Origin: Agaribacter marinus
GTDB taxonomy: Bacteria; Pseudomonadota; Gammaproteobacteria; Enterobacterales; Alteromonadaceae
Direction: 5' to 3'
Assembly (NCBI RefSeq): GCF_030160655.1
Contig: NZ_BSOT01000006.1
Coordinates: 1 to 64,000, forward strand
Length of the DNA: 64,000 bases
Both the position numbers and the translations under genes were made by a program. Position 1 is the stretch's first letter. Every line of letters begins with the position of its first letter. Below the pieces are notes generated by a model. The model saw only the letters and a list, made by a program, of their open reading frames with translations. It had not been told where the DNA came from and did no database searches. Below are positions 28,306-41,393 of the stretch, in pieces.

Positions 28306-29244
28306 TTAAATAGCCACAGCTAATTCAGGTCCTACAGGAACAATCCCCGTTGGATTAAGTGCTTTTACGGAGTAATAACCGGTTTTAATGTGATCAATAT
28401 TGATGGTTTCTTTAATACCTGGAATATGAATAATTTTGTCAATGAATGCACTTAAGTGCTCATACTCGCCAATATGTTTCTTATTACATTTAAACAAGCT
28501 GTAGTAGGCGACATCAAACCTGACTAATGTAACAAAGAGGCGAATATCAGCTTCTGAGATTTTCTCTCCAAGTAAATAGCTTGAATGAGATAGTTTTTCG
28601 TCAAGAACATCGAGGGCGCTAAATAGATTTTCATAGGCACGCTGGTAAGCATTTTGTGATTGTGCAAATCCCGCCTTGTAAACGCCATTGTTGATTTCCT
28701 GATAAATAAAATCATTCAAATCCAATAATTCGGTCAATTTATCTTTAGGACGCAAATTGAGCTGATTGTTCGTAAGGTGATTAAATGCAGTATTGAGCAT
28801 TTCAATGATATCTGCAGACTCATTGTTAACGATTGTATTTAGTTTTTTATCCCAAAGGACTGGTACCGTTGCTCGCCCGGTATATAAAGCATCAGCGTGT
28901 GTATAAAGTTGATGAATATACTTAAAACCATGAAAAGGGTCTACATCATCAGCGCCTGGGTAGCTACCAAAATTCCAACCTTCATCGGTCAAAAAAGGCT
29001 CTACCACACTGACTGAAATATAGTCTTCAAGTTGTTTTAAGCGTCTGACCATTAACGTTCGACACGCCCATGGACAAACATAGCTTACAAAAAGATGATA
29101 CCTATCCTTTTCTGCAACAAACCCCGTGTCGCCTGTTGGCGTGATCCAGTGTCTAAACGATGATATTTGACGAACAAAACTGCCGTCATTACTTGTTTTT
29201 TGATAAGGATCCCAACTTTTCGTCCACTTTCCATCAACTAGCAT
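28306..29244 (-). CDS. yqjG: Glutathionyl-hydroquinone reductase (YqjG/ECM4 type)
   Basis: 312 residues, typical for Xi-class glutathione transferases. The catalytic motif CPWA has its cysteine at residue 57, and FRHWITPTG near the N-terminus is characteristic. The thioredoxin-like domain is followed by an all-helical domain. These enzymes reduce glutathionyl-hydroquinones to hydroquinones. With ygiD downstream and a LysR regulator upstream, the cluster fits a response to quinones or phenolics, for example from algal material (inference). Confidence 0.93.
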   Translation of the reverse strand: MLVDGKWTKSWDPYQKTSNDGSFVRQISSFRHWITPTGDTGFVAEKDRYHLFVSYVCPWACRTLMVRRLKQLEDYISVSVVEPFLTDEGWNFGSYPGADDVDPFHGFKYIHQLYTHADALYTGRATVPVLWDKKLNTIVNNESADIIEMLNTAFNHLTNNQLNLRPKDKLTELLDLNDFIYQEINNGVYKAGFAQSQNAYQRAYENLFSALDVLDEKLSHSSYLLGEKISEADIRLFVTLVRFDVAYYSLFKCNKKHIGEYEHLSAFIDKIIHIPGIKETINIDHIKTGYYSVKALNPTGIVPVGPELAVAI

Positions 29245-29291
29245 AATTATTCCTCAACTCTATTTGTGAGGGAAATGATTACTTAATTTCA

Positions 29292-29334
29292 AAAAAGAAA
29301 CAATAAACCATTATTTCATTTATTGTTTCTTTTT
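29292..29334. promoter_or_regulatory. Perfect 16-bp inverted repeat between lysR and yqjG
   Basis: AAAAAGAAACAATAAA (29292-29307) and TTTATTGTTTCTTTTT (29319-29334) form a perfect inverted repeat around an 11-base centre. The core TTATTGTTTCT occurs again at 30264-30274, in front of the LysR gene. It may be the operator of this regulator. As AT-rich stems can also terminate transcription, a role as lysR terminator is possible. Confidence 0.6.
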
Positions 29335-29353
29335 AGTTTACAATGATATTTCG

Positions 29354-30247
29354 CTACTGCTGTTGGGCAAAGTGCTCACTAATGGCATTGATGAAAGCTC
29401 TCACTTTAGGAGACAGGTGGTTCCTATGACTGAATATAACGTAAATACCTAAATTCATTAATTTCCACTCAGGTAACAAACGTATCAATTGGCCACTCTC
29501 AATTTCTTTGTCAACGGAAAAAGACGGACAAATACCGATACCAGCGCCGCTTATCAAACACCTTTTTACTGCCATTGCGCTATTTAACTTAATATGTCCA
29601 GTGGGTTGTATTACGTGCTCTTTCGATTGATTTGTAAATTTCCATGATTTACCGCCTCGATAATTGGTATCGATAATTAACTTTTGTTGCTGTAAATCTT
29701 TCGGATGAGTAATCGTCGCTTGGTTTTTTAAGTATTCAGGGCTGGTACATAACACTAATTCTGCGTCGGATAATTTTTTAGCAATTAGGCTGGAGTCGTC
29801 TAATTTTCCTATACGTACCGCTAAGTCGTAACCTTCTTCGACAATGTCGATATAGCGATCTGCCAAATTGATATCTAAAGTGACATCAGGATATTGTTGC
29901 GAAAATTGGCTAATGAATGGAATGAGATGGGCACATGTGAATTCTTGAGAAGGCACCGCAATTCGCAATTGACCATGAACACCTTGGTACTTGTCTTTAG
30001 TACTATTTTCCAGTTCATCAAACGCGTTTAACAGCACTTGGCAACGGTGATAATACTCACTTCCTTCATCAGTTAAGCTCATTTTTCGAGTTGTGCGTTG
30101 CAGTAGCCTCACACCCAAGTCATCTTCTAATTGTGCTACGTACCGGCTAATTAGTACTTTAGAAACATTTAAATTTTTAGCACCAGCCGAAAAAGAACCT
30201 GCTTTAACAACTTCACAAAATGCTGTCATGCAATTGAGTTTATCCAT
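29354..30247 (-). CDS. LysR-family transcriptional regulator
   Basis: 297 residues. The N-terminal winged helix-turn-helix (FCEVVKAGSFSAGAKNLNVS, then RLLQRTTRKMSLTDEG) and the co-inducer domain (LRIAVPSQEFTCAHLIPFI) are complete. The subgroup resembles regulators such as YafC or DmlR. It lies just upstream of yqjG-ygiD on the same strand and is divergent from the yceI gene, so either could be its target. The shared motif TTATTGTTTCT supports autoregulation and control of yqjG-ygiD. Confidence 0.93.
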   Translation of the reverse strand: MDKLNCMTAFCEVVKAGSFSAGAKNLNVSKVLISRYVAQLEDDLGVRLLQRTTRKMSLTDEGSEYYHRCQVLLNAFDELENSTKDKYQGVHGQLRIAVPSQEFTCAHLIPFISQFSQQYPDVTLDINLADRYIDIVEEGYDLAVRIGKLDDSSLIAKKLSDAELVLCTSPEYLKNQATITHPKDLQQQKLIIDTNYRGGKSWKFTNQSKEHVIQPTGHIKLNSAMAVKRCLISGAGIGICPSFSVDKEIESGQLIRLLPEWKLMNLGIYVIFSHRNHLSPKVRAFINAISEHFAQQQ

Positions 30248-30263
30248 TTACCACCCGTCGAAA

Positions 30264-30274
30264 TTATTGTTTCT
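30264..30274 (+). promoter_or_regulatory. Copy of the putative LysR operator half-site
   Basis: TTATTGTTTCT in the lysR-yceI intergenic region is identical to a half of the inverted repeat upstream of yqjG. It lies 17 bases from the lysR start, where an autoregulatory site would be expected. Confidence 0.4.
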
Positions 30275-30395
30275 AAATTGGTAACAGTTTATGAACATGT
30301 GTAGCTATTGTATATCTAAACAAAACAATTTGTAATACCTATGGTTTCGCCTAATTGGCGTTTAATTTTTAAAAAGTAAATTATTAGAGGGTACT

Positions 30396-30971
30396 ATGTT
30401 TATAAAAAAGGTAGCGTTAATTACAGGCTTTGCTTTAGCAACTTCTTCATTAGCAAATGCTAAACCTCCCAAGGGCAATTATGCGATAGATAGTTCTCAC
30501 ACGAGTGTGACATTTACCGTTGATCATATGGGCTACTCGCGGCTAGTAGGTGGTTTTAATGATGTCTCAGGGATTATCAATATCGCCGAAAAAACAGACT
30601 CTTCAATGAATATTGAAATCAAAACAGCAAGTATAGATACGAATCATGCCAAACGAGATATCCATTTAAAAAGTCCTGATTTTTTTAACGCAAAGCAGTT
30701 TCCTGTTATTCGTTTTACTAGCCCTTTACATATTGATGAAAGTGAAGAGGTCGTCACGTTAACAGGAGAACTTGAATTATTGGGTGTTACTAAACCTATT
30801 GAATTGGCATTACATAAAGGAAAAGAAGGCGAAGACCCTTGGGGGCTATATCGGATTGGCTACAATGCAAATGTTACCTTAAAACGTAGCGATTACGGTA
30901 TGAACTTCATGCAAGGTGGTGTTGGTGACGATATTGCCATCTCAATAAGTGTAGAAGCCATTAAACAATAG
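30396..30971 (+). CDS. yceI: YceI-family periplasmic protein
   Basis: 191 residues with a signal peptide ending in SSLANA. The mature part has the YceI lipocalin-like signatures YAIDSSHTSVTFTVDHMGYS, KSPDFFNAKQFPVIRF and LTGELELLGVTKPIEL. The family binds isoprenoid lipids such as polyprenyl chains or quinones in a hydrophobic pocket. Divergent placement from a LysR regulator, beside the hydroquinone reductase, hints at a shared quinone theme (inference). Confidence 0.93.
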   Translation: MFIKKVALITGFALATSSLANAKPPKGNYAIDSSHTSVTFTVDHMGYSRLVGGFNDVSGIINIAEKTDSSMNIEIKTASIDTNHAKRDIHLKSPDFFNAKQFPVIRFTSPLHIDESEEVVTLTGELELLGVTKPIELALHKGKEGEDPWGLYRIGYNANVTLKRSDYGMNFMQGGVGDDIAISISVEAIKQ

Positions 30972-30986
30972 TGCTGATTTCTTGCA

Positions 30987-31027
30987 GATCACGTAGGCTG
31001 CTTTTCGCTTTGTACGCCTACGTGATC
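30987..31027 (+). other. 12-bp perfect hairpin downstream of yceI
   Basis: GATCACGTAGGC (30987-30998) pairs with GCCTACGTGATC (31016-31027) around a 17-base loop. No T-run follows, so it is not a standard terminator. It may protect the mRNA end or be a protein site. Confidence 0.6.
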
Positions 31028-31117
31028 AGTATTTAGGTGCCGACTTCTGCACCTTAATGTCTAAATTGACGCATTTACCCAAGCATATTTTTCGAGATTA
31101 TCTTCAAGGAACTTTTC

Positions 31118-31945
31118 ATGTTTTCTTTGCTGGCCTTCCAAGCACTAATTGTCCCTCTTCTATTGTCATTCGTTCTTTATTTTTTTTCTCAAAAAAATGA
31201 ATTTATTCACCGAAAAAAAACACCTATAAGCATTCTTTTATGGATTGGCGTTTATACTTGGATTGTTAATTTTCCGAATTTCCCCCCACGCCTAATCCTT
31301 GATTGGTTGGGTATTGTCATCTTGCTATTAGCTATCTCATACTTCTTTTTGCGATTACAATTATTTTGGGCACAATGCTATTTGTTTTTAATTAGCCTAG
31401 GATTCGTAGTCATAAGTACGTGGTCCGTTATCAGTTATGATGCAACGCTTACATCACATTGGCTTATTTGGTTAGAAATATGTTGTTTTTTCATCATTTT
31501 CAATTTTGTAGTGCATCGCCATTTAATCATTTCATCTAGCCACCAGAATATTAGCTATTTTAATGTTGCTTTTATATTTTGCGCACTAGGTGGTATTACT
31601 ATTATTAACGGTAGCTTAGTATTGGGTATTCTGATGTTAGCCTATGGCTTTTTACTCGGTTCACATGCCCTGCGCGAACTCTTTTGTCAGGATTCACACA
31701 AATATGACGTGAACGCCTCTTTGCATCTCATCATATTTTTCTATTTTTCACTGATGTCGCGAATTTACGCCGATGTGCCATTTTTTATTATTACAATATT
31801 GTGCTTCGCTTTTACATATAGCGTGTTTAAGTTCCCATCAAACACCGCACAAAAGTATGTAGCAAGTTTTATTGGCATATTGTTACTTGTGGGGTCTGCT
31901 TGGTATGAATATATTAGTCAAATGAATACACATAGTTACTATTAG
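31118..31945 (+). CDS. Unknown integral membrane protein
   Basis: 275 residues dominated by about eight hydrophobic helices (for example ALIVPLLLSFVLYFF, LIWLEICCFFIIFNFVV, SFIGILLLVGSAWYEYI). I do not recognise a family. Codons TTT/TTC and ATT are very frequent because of the composition. It has its own 146-bp upstream gap after yceI and lies convergent with gyrB. No signal peptide separate from the first helix is seen, and no catalytic motif stands out. Confidence 0.75.
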   Translation: MFSLLAFQALIVPLLLSFVLYFFSQKNEFIHRKKTPISILLWIGVYTWIVNFPNFPPRLILDWLGIVILLLAISYFFLRLQLFWAQCYLFLISLGFVVISTWSVISYDATLTSHWLIWLEICCFFIIFNFVVHRHLIISSSHQNISYFNVAFIFCALGGITIINGSLVLGILMLAYGFLLGSHALRELFCQDSHKYDVNASLHLIIFFYFSLMSRIYADVPFFIITILCFAFTYSVFKFPSNTAQKYVASFIGILLLVGSAWYEYISQMNTHSYY

Positions 31946-31992
31946 AGTTTGGGGTAATTGGTCATGGTACGGGTACGTACATTGTTTTAAGT

Positions 31993-32024
31993 AAAATAAA
32001 AAAGGTGCTCATAAAGAACACCTT
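31993..32024 (-). terminator. Terminator of gyrB
   Basis: The stem AAGGTG(C)TC/GA(A)CACCTT (32002-32024) is preceded on the plus strand by an A-run, so the leftward transcript ends in a T-run. It lies 54 bp after the gyrB stop. Confidence 0.8.
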
Positions 32025-32077
32025 CTAATAACAACATGAGATCTTTTGGCAAAGACTGTCAGACCTGAGAATAAGGT

Positions 32078-35601
<3,524 letters not shown>

Positions 35602-35613
35602 ATATAAGTTTTA

Positions 35614-36741
35614 CTAAAGTCTCATTGGCATGATGACATATTGTGACGTTTCATCTTCAACAAGCTCATCATTCTTAATATTCATACCCTGAACAAGTGC
35701 GCTAGCGTTAGAGTCTGACAATTTGAAAATAACAGAGTTGCTTTCAAGTACATTCAGCGCATCTATAAGATAAACAACGTTAAAACCGATTTCTAAGGGC
35801 TCGCCGTCATAATTAACCTCAATAATTTCTTCAGCCTGTTCTTGTTCTGGATTGTTTGCTGTGATCTTTAATTCATTTTGTTCAAGGTTTAGTCTAACGC
35901 CCTTGAATTTTTCATTAGTAAGGATCATCGCTCTCGAAAACGCGCTCTTAATTGCATTCCTGTTAACGACCAAACCTTTATCTGTGTCTTTTGGTACGAC
36001 ACGATTATAATCGGGGAAGCGCCCATCAACGAGTTTACTCGTAAAAATAAACAAATTGCTAAAAACACGAATATGATTACTACCGACCTGTACCTTTATG
36101 TTCGTATCATTGTCTTCAATTAACCGAGAAATCTCTAACACACCTTTTCTAGGAATAATAACTTGCTTTTGCGGCAAGGTTGACGCGTTGTAAGGCATTG
36201 CAGCCATAGCTAGTCGGTGGCCATCAGTAGCTACCGTTCTAATCTCATTGTCGCTTGTTTCTAAACTCATACCGTTTAAGTAATAACGCACATCTTGTTG
36301 CGCCATAGAAAACTGTACAGAATCGATTAAGTACTTCAAATTCCCTTGGCTTATTTCAAACTCTGACTCACCCTGCCAATCTTCAAGGTTTGGATAATCA
36401 TCTGCGGATAATGTAGACAATGTGTATTTAGCACGTTGTGCTTTTAGTATTGCCTTATTGTCTTTTATCTCGAAAATAATGCTAACTTCTTCTGGCAAGC
36501 CACGCACAATATCTAAGAGTTTCTTTGCAGGAACAGTAATACTACCTTCAGAAAAGGCGCCACTTAAACTGACACTAGCCATAAGTTCAACTTCAAGGTC
36601 AGTCCCAGTTAACCACAGTGATCCTTCAGAAACACGCAATAAAACATTGGCTAATATAGGAAGCGTATGTCGTCGTTCTACGGCTCCTGACACAAGCTGC
36701 AACGGCTGTAACAAACTTTCACGGCTAATAGTAAAATTCAT
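35614..36741 (-). CDS. dnaN: DNA polymerase III beta sliding clamp
   Basis: 375 residues, slightly longer than the E. coli clamp. It begins MNFTISRESLLQPLQLVSGA, with ERRHTLPILANVLL, and ends YVIMPMRL, all typical. Three similar clamp domains are expected along the chain. The ring-shaped dimer tethers polymerase III to DNA. It lies 24 bp downstream of dnaA and 12 bp upstream of recF. Confidence 0.98.
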   Translation of the reverse strand: MNFTISRESLLQPLQLVSGAVERRHTLPILANVLLRVSEGSLWLTGTDLEVELMASVSLSGAFSEGSITVPAKKLLDIVRGLPEEVSIIFEIKDNKAILKAQRAKYTLSTLSADDYPNLEDWQGESEFEISQGNLKYLIDSVQFSMAQQDVRYYLNGMSLETSDNEIRTVATDGHRLAMAAMPYNASTLPQKQVIIPRKGVLEISRLIEDNDTNIKVQVGSNHIRVFSNLFIFTSKLVDGRFPDYNRVVPKDTDKGLVVNRNAIKSAFSRAMILTNEKFKGVRLNLEQNELKITANNPEQEQAEEIIEVNYDGEPLEIGFNVVYLIDALNVLESNSVIFKLSDSNASALVQGMNIKNDELVEDETSQYVIMPMRL

Positions 36742-36765
36742 TTCTTATTCTCGTTTTGCGTGTTG

Positions 36766-38388
36766 TTATGAAGAAAGTGTTCTAATTAAATTCTTATAGT
36801 CTTCTAAAACGTCGTGGCTCAATCCCTTAAGCTCTTCTATTTTCCTAACTGCATGAAGCACTGTAGTATGATCTCTACCGCTAAACGCATTACCTATCTC
36901 AGGCAAACTATGATTGGTAATTTCTTTTGCTAGTGCCATCGCCATTTGTCTTGGTCGAGCGACGCTACGTGTTCTTCTTTTAGATAATATATCAGCCACT
37001 TTTATTTGATAATAGTCAGCAACTGTTTTTATTATGTTTTCAATAGTAACTAACTTATCCTGCAAGGCAAGTAAATCACGTAATGCATCCCTAACAAAAT
37101 CGATCGTAATTGGTCGACCGGTAAAATTAGCATTTGCAATAACTCGATTAAGCGCTCCTTCTAGCTCCCTTACATTACTTCTGATCCTCTTTGCCATAAA
37201 AAATGCAACTTCACTTGGCAAGTCAATTCTATTTTCATTAGCTTTACGCATCAAAATAGCAACGCGAGTTTCCAACTCAGGCGGCTCTATAACGACGGTA
37301 AGCCCCCAACCAAACCTTGACTTCAACCGGTCTTCTACCCCATCAATTTCTTTCGGGTATCTATCAGATGTAAGAATAATCTGTTGATTGCCTTCCAACA
37401 AGGCATTAAAGGTATGAAAAAACTCTTCCTGGGAACGTTCTTTATTTGCGAAAAACTGAATATCATCAATTAGCAAGGCATCTACTGAGCGATAAAATCG
37501 TTTAAAATCCTCTATAGCATTGTTTTGTAACGCTTTTACCATATCTTGAACAAAGCGTTCAGAATGCATATAAACAATTTTTGCATTCGGATTTTTATCC
37601 ACAATCCCATTACCAACGGCATGAATTAAATGCGTTTTACCTAAGCCAGTACTCCCATACAAAAACAAGGGATTATATGATTTTCCTGGATTTTCAGCGA
37701 CTTGCATCGCAGCAGCACGTGCCAATTGGTTAGATTTACCCTCAACAAAATTATCAAATTTGTAATCAACTTTTACATTACTTTTATGATTATTCAATTT
37801 AGGAATTGGAACAATGGGCGCATTATTATTAGCTGAATTGCTTACATCATTCATTTGACTAGCGTTGCTTTGTGAAGATGCTAACGCGTTACCATTAAGT
37901 GCTTTTGAATGTTGATTCCCTTGATCTTGATAATTAATTGGTGCTGGGTTCTCAGAGTTAAATTCGAAAGACCTCGCAAGTGGACTATTCACGTTCCCTT
38001 TACTAGAAGACGCATACGCAGAAAGGCTTTGCGTTGATTCTCTACTGGCTTGTGTAACAAAGTCGCTGTTACTAGTTTTTGGAGTAAACGGCTTGCAATT
38101 TGAAGCGGTATCAGGATTATGATTGACGTGAGGGTTATGTATTTCTGGCGGCAGCCCAACCTTTAAAAGCAATGCTGGCGCGTCAACACCGTATATTTGG
38201 CGAAGCGTTGTAGAAATTAATTCAAAGTACTCATCTCGCACCCAATCAAGAATGAAACGATTACCTGCATACAAGTGCAAACTTTCACCATCGAAATGAG
38301 ACTTTAAGGGCTTTAACCACATGCTAAATTGTTCAGATGACAACTCATGCTTAAGCATATCCAAACATTGGTCCCAATCGATATTCAA
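36766..38388 (-). CDS. dnaA: Chromosomal replication initiator DnaA
   Basis: 540 residues, about 70 longer than E. coli DnaA. The extra length lies in linker domain II (about residues 86-210), which is rich in Asn, Ser and Gln. Domain I ([20 protein letters not shown]), the AAA+ domain (Walker [14 protein letters not shown], Walker [11 protein letters not shown]) and the DNA-binding domain with the signature [15 protein letters not shown] are intact. DnaA-ATP melts oriC. It is divergent from rpmH across a region with DnaA boxes, consistent with autoregulation. Confidence 0.98.
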   Translation of the reverse strand: MNIDWDQCLDMLKHELSSEQFSMWLKPLKSHFDGESLHLYAGNRFILDWVRDEYFELISTTLRQIYGVDAPALLLKVGLPPEIHNPHVNHNPDTASNCKPFTPKTSNSDFVTQASRESTQSLSAYASSSKGNVNSPLARSFEFNSENPAPINYQDQGNQHSKALNGNALASSQSNASQMNDVSNSANNNAPIVPIPKLNNHKSNVKVDYKFDNFVEGKSNQLARAAAMQVAENPGKSYNPLFLYGSTGLGKTHLIHAVGNGIVDKNPNAKIVYMHSERFVQDMVKALQNNAIEDFKRFYRSVDALLIDDIQFFANKERSQEEFFHTFNALLEGNQQIILTSDRYPKEIDGVEDRLKSRFGWGLTVVIEPPELETRVAILMRKANENRIDLPSEVAFFMAKRIRSNVRELEGALNRVIANANFTGRPITIDFVRDALRDLLALQDKLVTIENIIKTVADYYQIKVADILSKRRTRSVARPRQMAMALAKEITNHSLPEIGNAFSGRDHTTVLHAVRKIEELKGLSHDVLEDYKNLIRTLSS

Positions 38389-38863
38389 GGTTCTTTTTAC
38401 CTATAATAATGTAAAAAATTAGCGCTACAATATAGCCGACGATAAATGATTTATCCACAGAAAAAGCGCCATTTACGCACCAATGCTTACTAATTATTCA
38501 CATTCTTTCTTAGGTAACTGTTTTAGCTCAATATTCAAACAAATATTTTGTACAAGCCAACGATTACAAGACCACCTACCACAGTAATTCAAACATAGTT
38601 TACCAAACTAGCCATGAATATTTACACTTTTTTTACATAATTGATAAGCAATTTGTGGATAAGTTAATAACGAAAAATAATAACTGTGGATATAACAAAC
38701 CGATTGTTTGCTGAACCCCTTAAATAACGCAGATTTATGCGTAGTTTTTAGTTGACAAAAGCAACTTTGATCACTACTATTCGGCGTCCAATTAAACAGG
38801 TGTTCGTAAAACCTTATTAGAAGGTAAGCAATATACACCGCATAACTTAAACGAGAATAGGTC
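38389..38863. promoter_or_regulatory. dnaA-rpmH intergenic region with a DnaA-box cluster
   Basis: The 475-bp region is AT-rich and contains two perfect DnaA boxes, 38451-38459 (plus orientation) and 38654-38662 (minus), and a box with one mismatch at 38685-38693 (TGTGGATAT). It also carries the rpmH promoter. It may be the dnaA autoregulatory region or an accessory part of the origin. Confidence 0.75.
38752..38780 (+). promoter_or_regulatory. Promoter of rpmH-rnpA-yidD-yidC
   Basis: TTGACA (38752-38757) and TACTAT (38775-38780) are separated by 17 bases, close to the sigma-70 consensus. It lies 84 bp before rpmH. Confidence 0.85.
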
Positions 38864-38998
38864 ATGAAAAGAACTTTTCAACCCAGTAACCTTAAGCGTA
38901 AGCGTTCTCACGGTTTCCGTGCTCGCATGGCCACTAAAAACGGTCGTAAAGTATTGGCTAATCGCCGTGCGAAAGGTAGAAAGCGTATTTCTGCTTAA
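38864..38998 (+). CDS. rpmH: 50S ribosomal protein L34
   Basis: 44 residues, beginning [20 protein letters not shown] and ending GRKRISA, which is nearly invariant in gammaproteobacteria. The protein is small, highly basic and part of the large ribosomal subunit. It is the first gene of the operon that continues with rnpA, and starts 84 bp after a near-consensus promoter. Confidence 0.98.
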   Translation: MKRTFQPSNLKRKRSHGFRARMATKNGRKVLANRRAKGRKRISA

Positions 38999-39010
38999 TG
39001 CTAAACGTTA

Positions 39011-39370
39011 GTGAAAAAAACACTATATAGCTTTCCAAGGGAGTCGCGTCTGCTGACTCCCTCAGCATTTTCTAATGTATTCGACAAAGCAATTCCCGCT
39101 GTATCACCACAAATAACACTGCTTGCTCGCCCTAACAAACTTGAAATTCCAAGATTAGGTATCACTGTACCTAAGAAGAAAGTAAAACTTGCCTCAAATA
39201 GAAATCGCATAAAGCGATGTGTGAGAGAAAGTTTTCGATTAATCGCGCATGATTTCCCAAATGTTGATATTATCGTCATCGCTAAACAGGGCGTGGGCGA
39301 CATGGACAATAAAGCCATATTCGAACAACTGGAAAAACAATGGCGTAAACTGAAAAAACGGTGTCAATGA
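39011..39370 (+). CDS. rnpA: Ribonuclease P protein component
   Basis: 119 residues with a GTG start at 39011. The conserved region [20 protein letters not shown] followed by KRCVRESFR contains the RNR-type basic motif that binds P RNA and pre-tRNA leader. With the catalytic RNA, which is encoded elsewhere, it matures tRNA 5' ends. Its stop overlaps the start of yidD. Confidence 0.96.
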   Translation: MKKTLYSFPRESRLLTPSAFSNVFDKAIPAVSPQITLLARPNKLEIPRLGITVPKKKVKLASNRNRIKRCVRESFRLIAHDFPNVDIIVIAKQGVGDMDNKAIFEQLEKQWRKLKKRCQ

Positions 39371-39633
39371 TGGCTAAAAAACTAACTTCGATAAGCACCG
39401 TTGCTGCGTTTCCGCTAATTGGTACTATCAAAGTATATCAATCAGTAATATCACCAATGCTTGGACAAAATTGTCGATTTCATCCAAGTTGTTCTTGTTA
39501 CGCAAAAGAGGCATTAGAAATCCACGGAATATTTAAAGGTACCTTATTAGCGGCGACACGAATTGTTAAGTGTCACCCGTTACACCCTGGCGGAATTGAT
39601 CCAGTACCAACATCTGTTTCACATAAAAAATAA
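39367..39633 (+). CDS. yidD: Membrane protein insertion efficiency factor YidD
   Basis: 88 residues from the ATG at 39367, which overlaps the rnpA stop as ATGA; the adjacent ATG at 39370 is an equal candidate. The conserved core is [15 protein letters not shown], then [11 protein letters not shown] and [13 protein letters not shown]. YidD is a small amphipathic inner-membrane-associated protein thought to aid YidC-dependent insertion. It lies between rnpA and yidC as in most bacteria. Confidence 0.95.
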   Translation: MMAKKLTSISTVAAFPLIGTIKVYQSVISPMLGQNCRFHPSCSCYAKEALEIHGIFKGTLLAATRIVKCHPLHPGGIDPVPTSVSHKK

Positions 39634-39653
39634 TCTGGAATTACGAGAGAGTT

Positions 39654-41303
39654 ATGGAATCCCAAAGAAGTATTCTCATTATTGGTTTGTTATTAGTAAG
39701 CTTTTTACTATGGATAGAGTATCAAGAAGCGTATGGCCCTCAACCAATTGAAAGTGCTGAAGAAATTCAGCAGCAAAACACCCAAAACACAGAAAGTAGT
39801 GATGGATTCGTGCCACAAGCAGATACTTCTGCATTGCCGCAGTCACTAAATACGGCAGAAACGAATGCTCAACGGTTTGTTGACGTCACTACAGATACCC
39901 TACACCTAACCATCGATACCATCGGTGGTGATGTAATCGCAACTGATTTAATTAAATATCCTGTAACACAGGGCGGTGATGATGCATACCAAATTCTTAC
40001 TTCGGAGCCTGCTACGCTATATATCGCCCAAAGCGGGTTAATAGGTAATCAAGGTACAGATCTACAAAGTGGCCGTGCGCAGTATAGTGTTCCACAAGGA
40101 ACATATGCATTAGACAACGATAAAGAACAACTTATAGTGCCACTAAGTGTAGTTACAAAAGATGGTATTCAAGTAACTAAATCGTTTACGTTTACACGCG
40201 GTAGTCACGCTATCGATGTAAGCTACATAGTTAATAACACCACGTCTCAAGTTGCTCAAGTACAACAGTACTCGCAATTAAAACAAACACTAACGGAGCG
40301 GAGCGAAGGTAGTATGTTCATGCCTACTTATCGTGGCGCTGCATACTCAACCCTAGAAGATAAATACGAAAAATATACGTTTTCAGACATTCAAGATGAA
40401 CGTCTTAATATTGCCACTCAAGGTGGCTGGGTGGGTATGCTAGAGCACTATTTTGTGTCGGCTTGGGTACCGCCTCAAAATGAGACAAATTCTATTTATT
40501 CAGCACTATCTAATAATGCCGCCATTATAGGATATAAAGGCCAAACGGTTAACATTCCAGCGGGTGAAACAACCACTTTATCAAGCATATTATATATTGG
40601 ACCAAAGGACCAAGGTGTACTTGCAAACATCGCTCGCGGCTTAGATTTAACGGCTGACTATGGAATTCTTTGGTGGATATCACAACCTTTATTTGCGCTA
40701 CTTAAGTGGATATATGGCATTGTTGGTAACTGGGGCTTCGCTATAATATTTACCACAATTATAGTGAAGGGCGCCATGTATTGGCTAACCAAGAAGCAAT
40801 ACGAATCAATGGCAAAAATGCGTGCCCTACAACCAAAACTACAACAGCTAAAAGATAGATTTGGTGACGACAAACAGAAAATGTCAAAAGGCATGATGGA
40901 GCTATATAAAAAAGAAAAAGTGAATCCGATGGGAGGTTGCTTCCCTATGCTGCTACAAATGCCAATATTCATGGCGCTTTACTGGGTATTGCTAGAAAGC
41001 GTTGAATTAAGGCATGCAGAATTCGGTTTATGGATAAGTGACTTATCTGTACGTGACCCTTGGTTTGTACTGCCTATCCTTACTGGTGCATCAATGTTTT
41101 TGTTACAGCGCTTGCAACCAATGACAATTCAAGATCCTATGCAACAGAAGATATTTCAGTACATGCCTGTCGCAATGAGTATATTCTTCTTCTTCTTCCC
41201 TGCGGGATTAGTATTGTATTGGTTAATGAGTAATATAATCACGCTCGTCCAAGCAAAGATAATATATGCCTCAATGGAAAAACGCGGATTGAAAACAAAA
41301 TAA
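39654..41303 (+). CDS. yidC: Membrane protein insertase YidC
   Basis: 549 residues, full length for Gram-negative YidC. There is an N-terminal membrane helix (SILIIGLLLVSFLLW), a large periplasmic beta-domain up to about residue 330, and a C-terminal insertase core with PMGGCFPMLLQMPIFMALYW and the last helices near FFFFFPAGLVLYWLMSN. It inserts inner-membrane proteins alone or with SecYEG. A strong terminator follows directly. Confidence 0.98.
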   Translation: MESQRSILIIGLLLVSFLLWIEYQEAYGPQPIESAEEIQQQNTQNTESSDGFVPQADTSALPQSLNTAETNAQRFVDVTTDTLHLTIDTIGGDVIATDLIKYPVTQGGDDAYQILTSEPATLYIAQSGLIGNQGTDLQSGRAQYSVPQGTYALDNDKEQLIVPLSVVTKDGIQVTKSFTFTRGSHAIDVSYIVNNTTSQVAQVQQYSQLKQTLTERSEGSMFMPTYRGAAYSTLEDKYEKYTFSDIQDERLNIATQGGWVGMLEHYFVSAWVPPQNETNSIYSALSNNAAIIGYKGQTVNIPAGETTTLSSILYIGPKDQGVLANIARGLDLTADYGILWWISQPLFALLKWIYGIVGNWGFAIIFTTIIVKGAMYWLTKKQYESMAKMRALQPKLQQLKDRFGDDKQKMSKGMMELYKKEKVNPMGGCFPMLLQMPIFMALYWVLLESVELRHAEFGLWISDLSVRDPWFVLPILTGASMFLLQRLQPMTIQDPMQQKIFQYMPVAMSIFFFFFPAGLVLYWLMSNIITLVQAKIIYASMEKRGLKTK

Positions 41304-41310
41304 CCTTAAA

Positions 41311-41342
41311 AAAGCCCGCACAAACTGCGGGCTTTTTTTTGC
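41311..41342 (+). terminator. Terminator after yidC
   Basis: A 10-bp perfect stem, AAAGCCCGCA/TGCGGGCTTT (41311-41320/41326-41335), with a 5-base loop and a long T-run closes the rpmH-yidC operon. Confidence 0.95.
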
Positions 41343-41393
41343 ACCCATATTCGTCTTACAATATAAAAAAGAAAACAATTATACGGAGCAATC

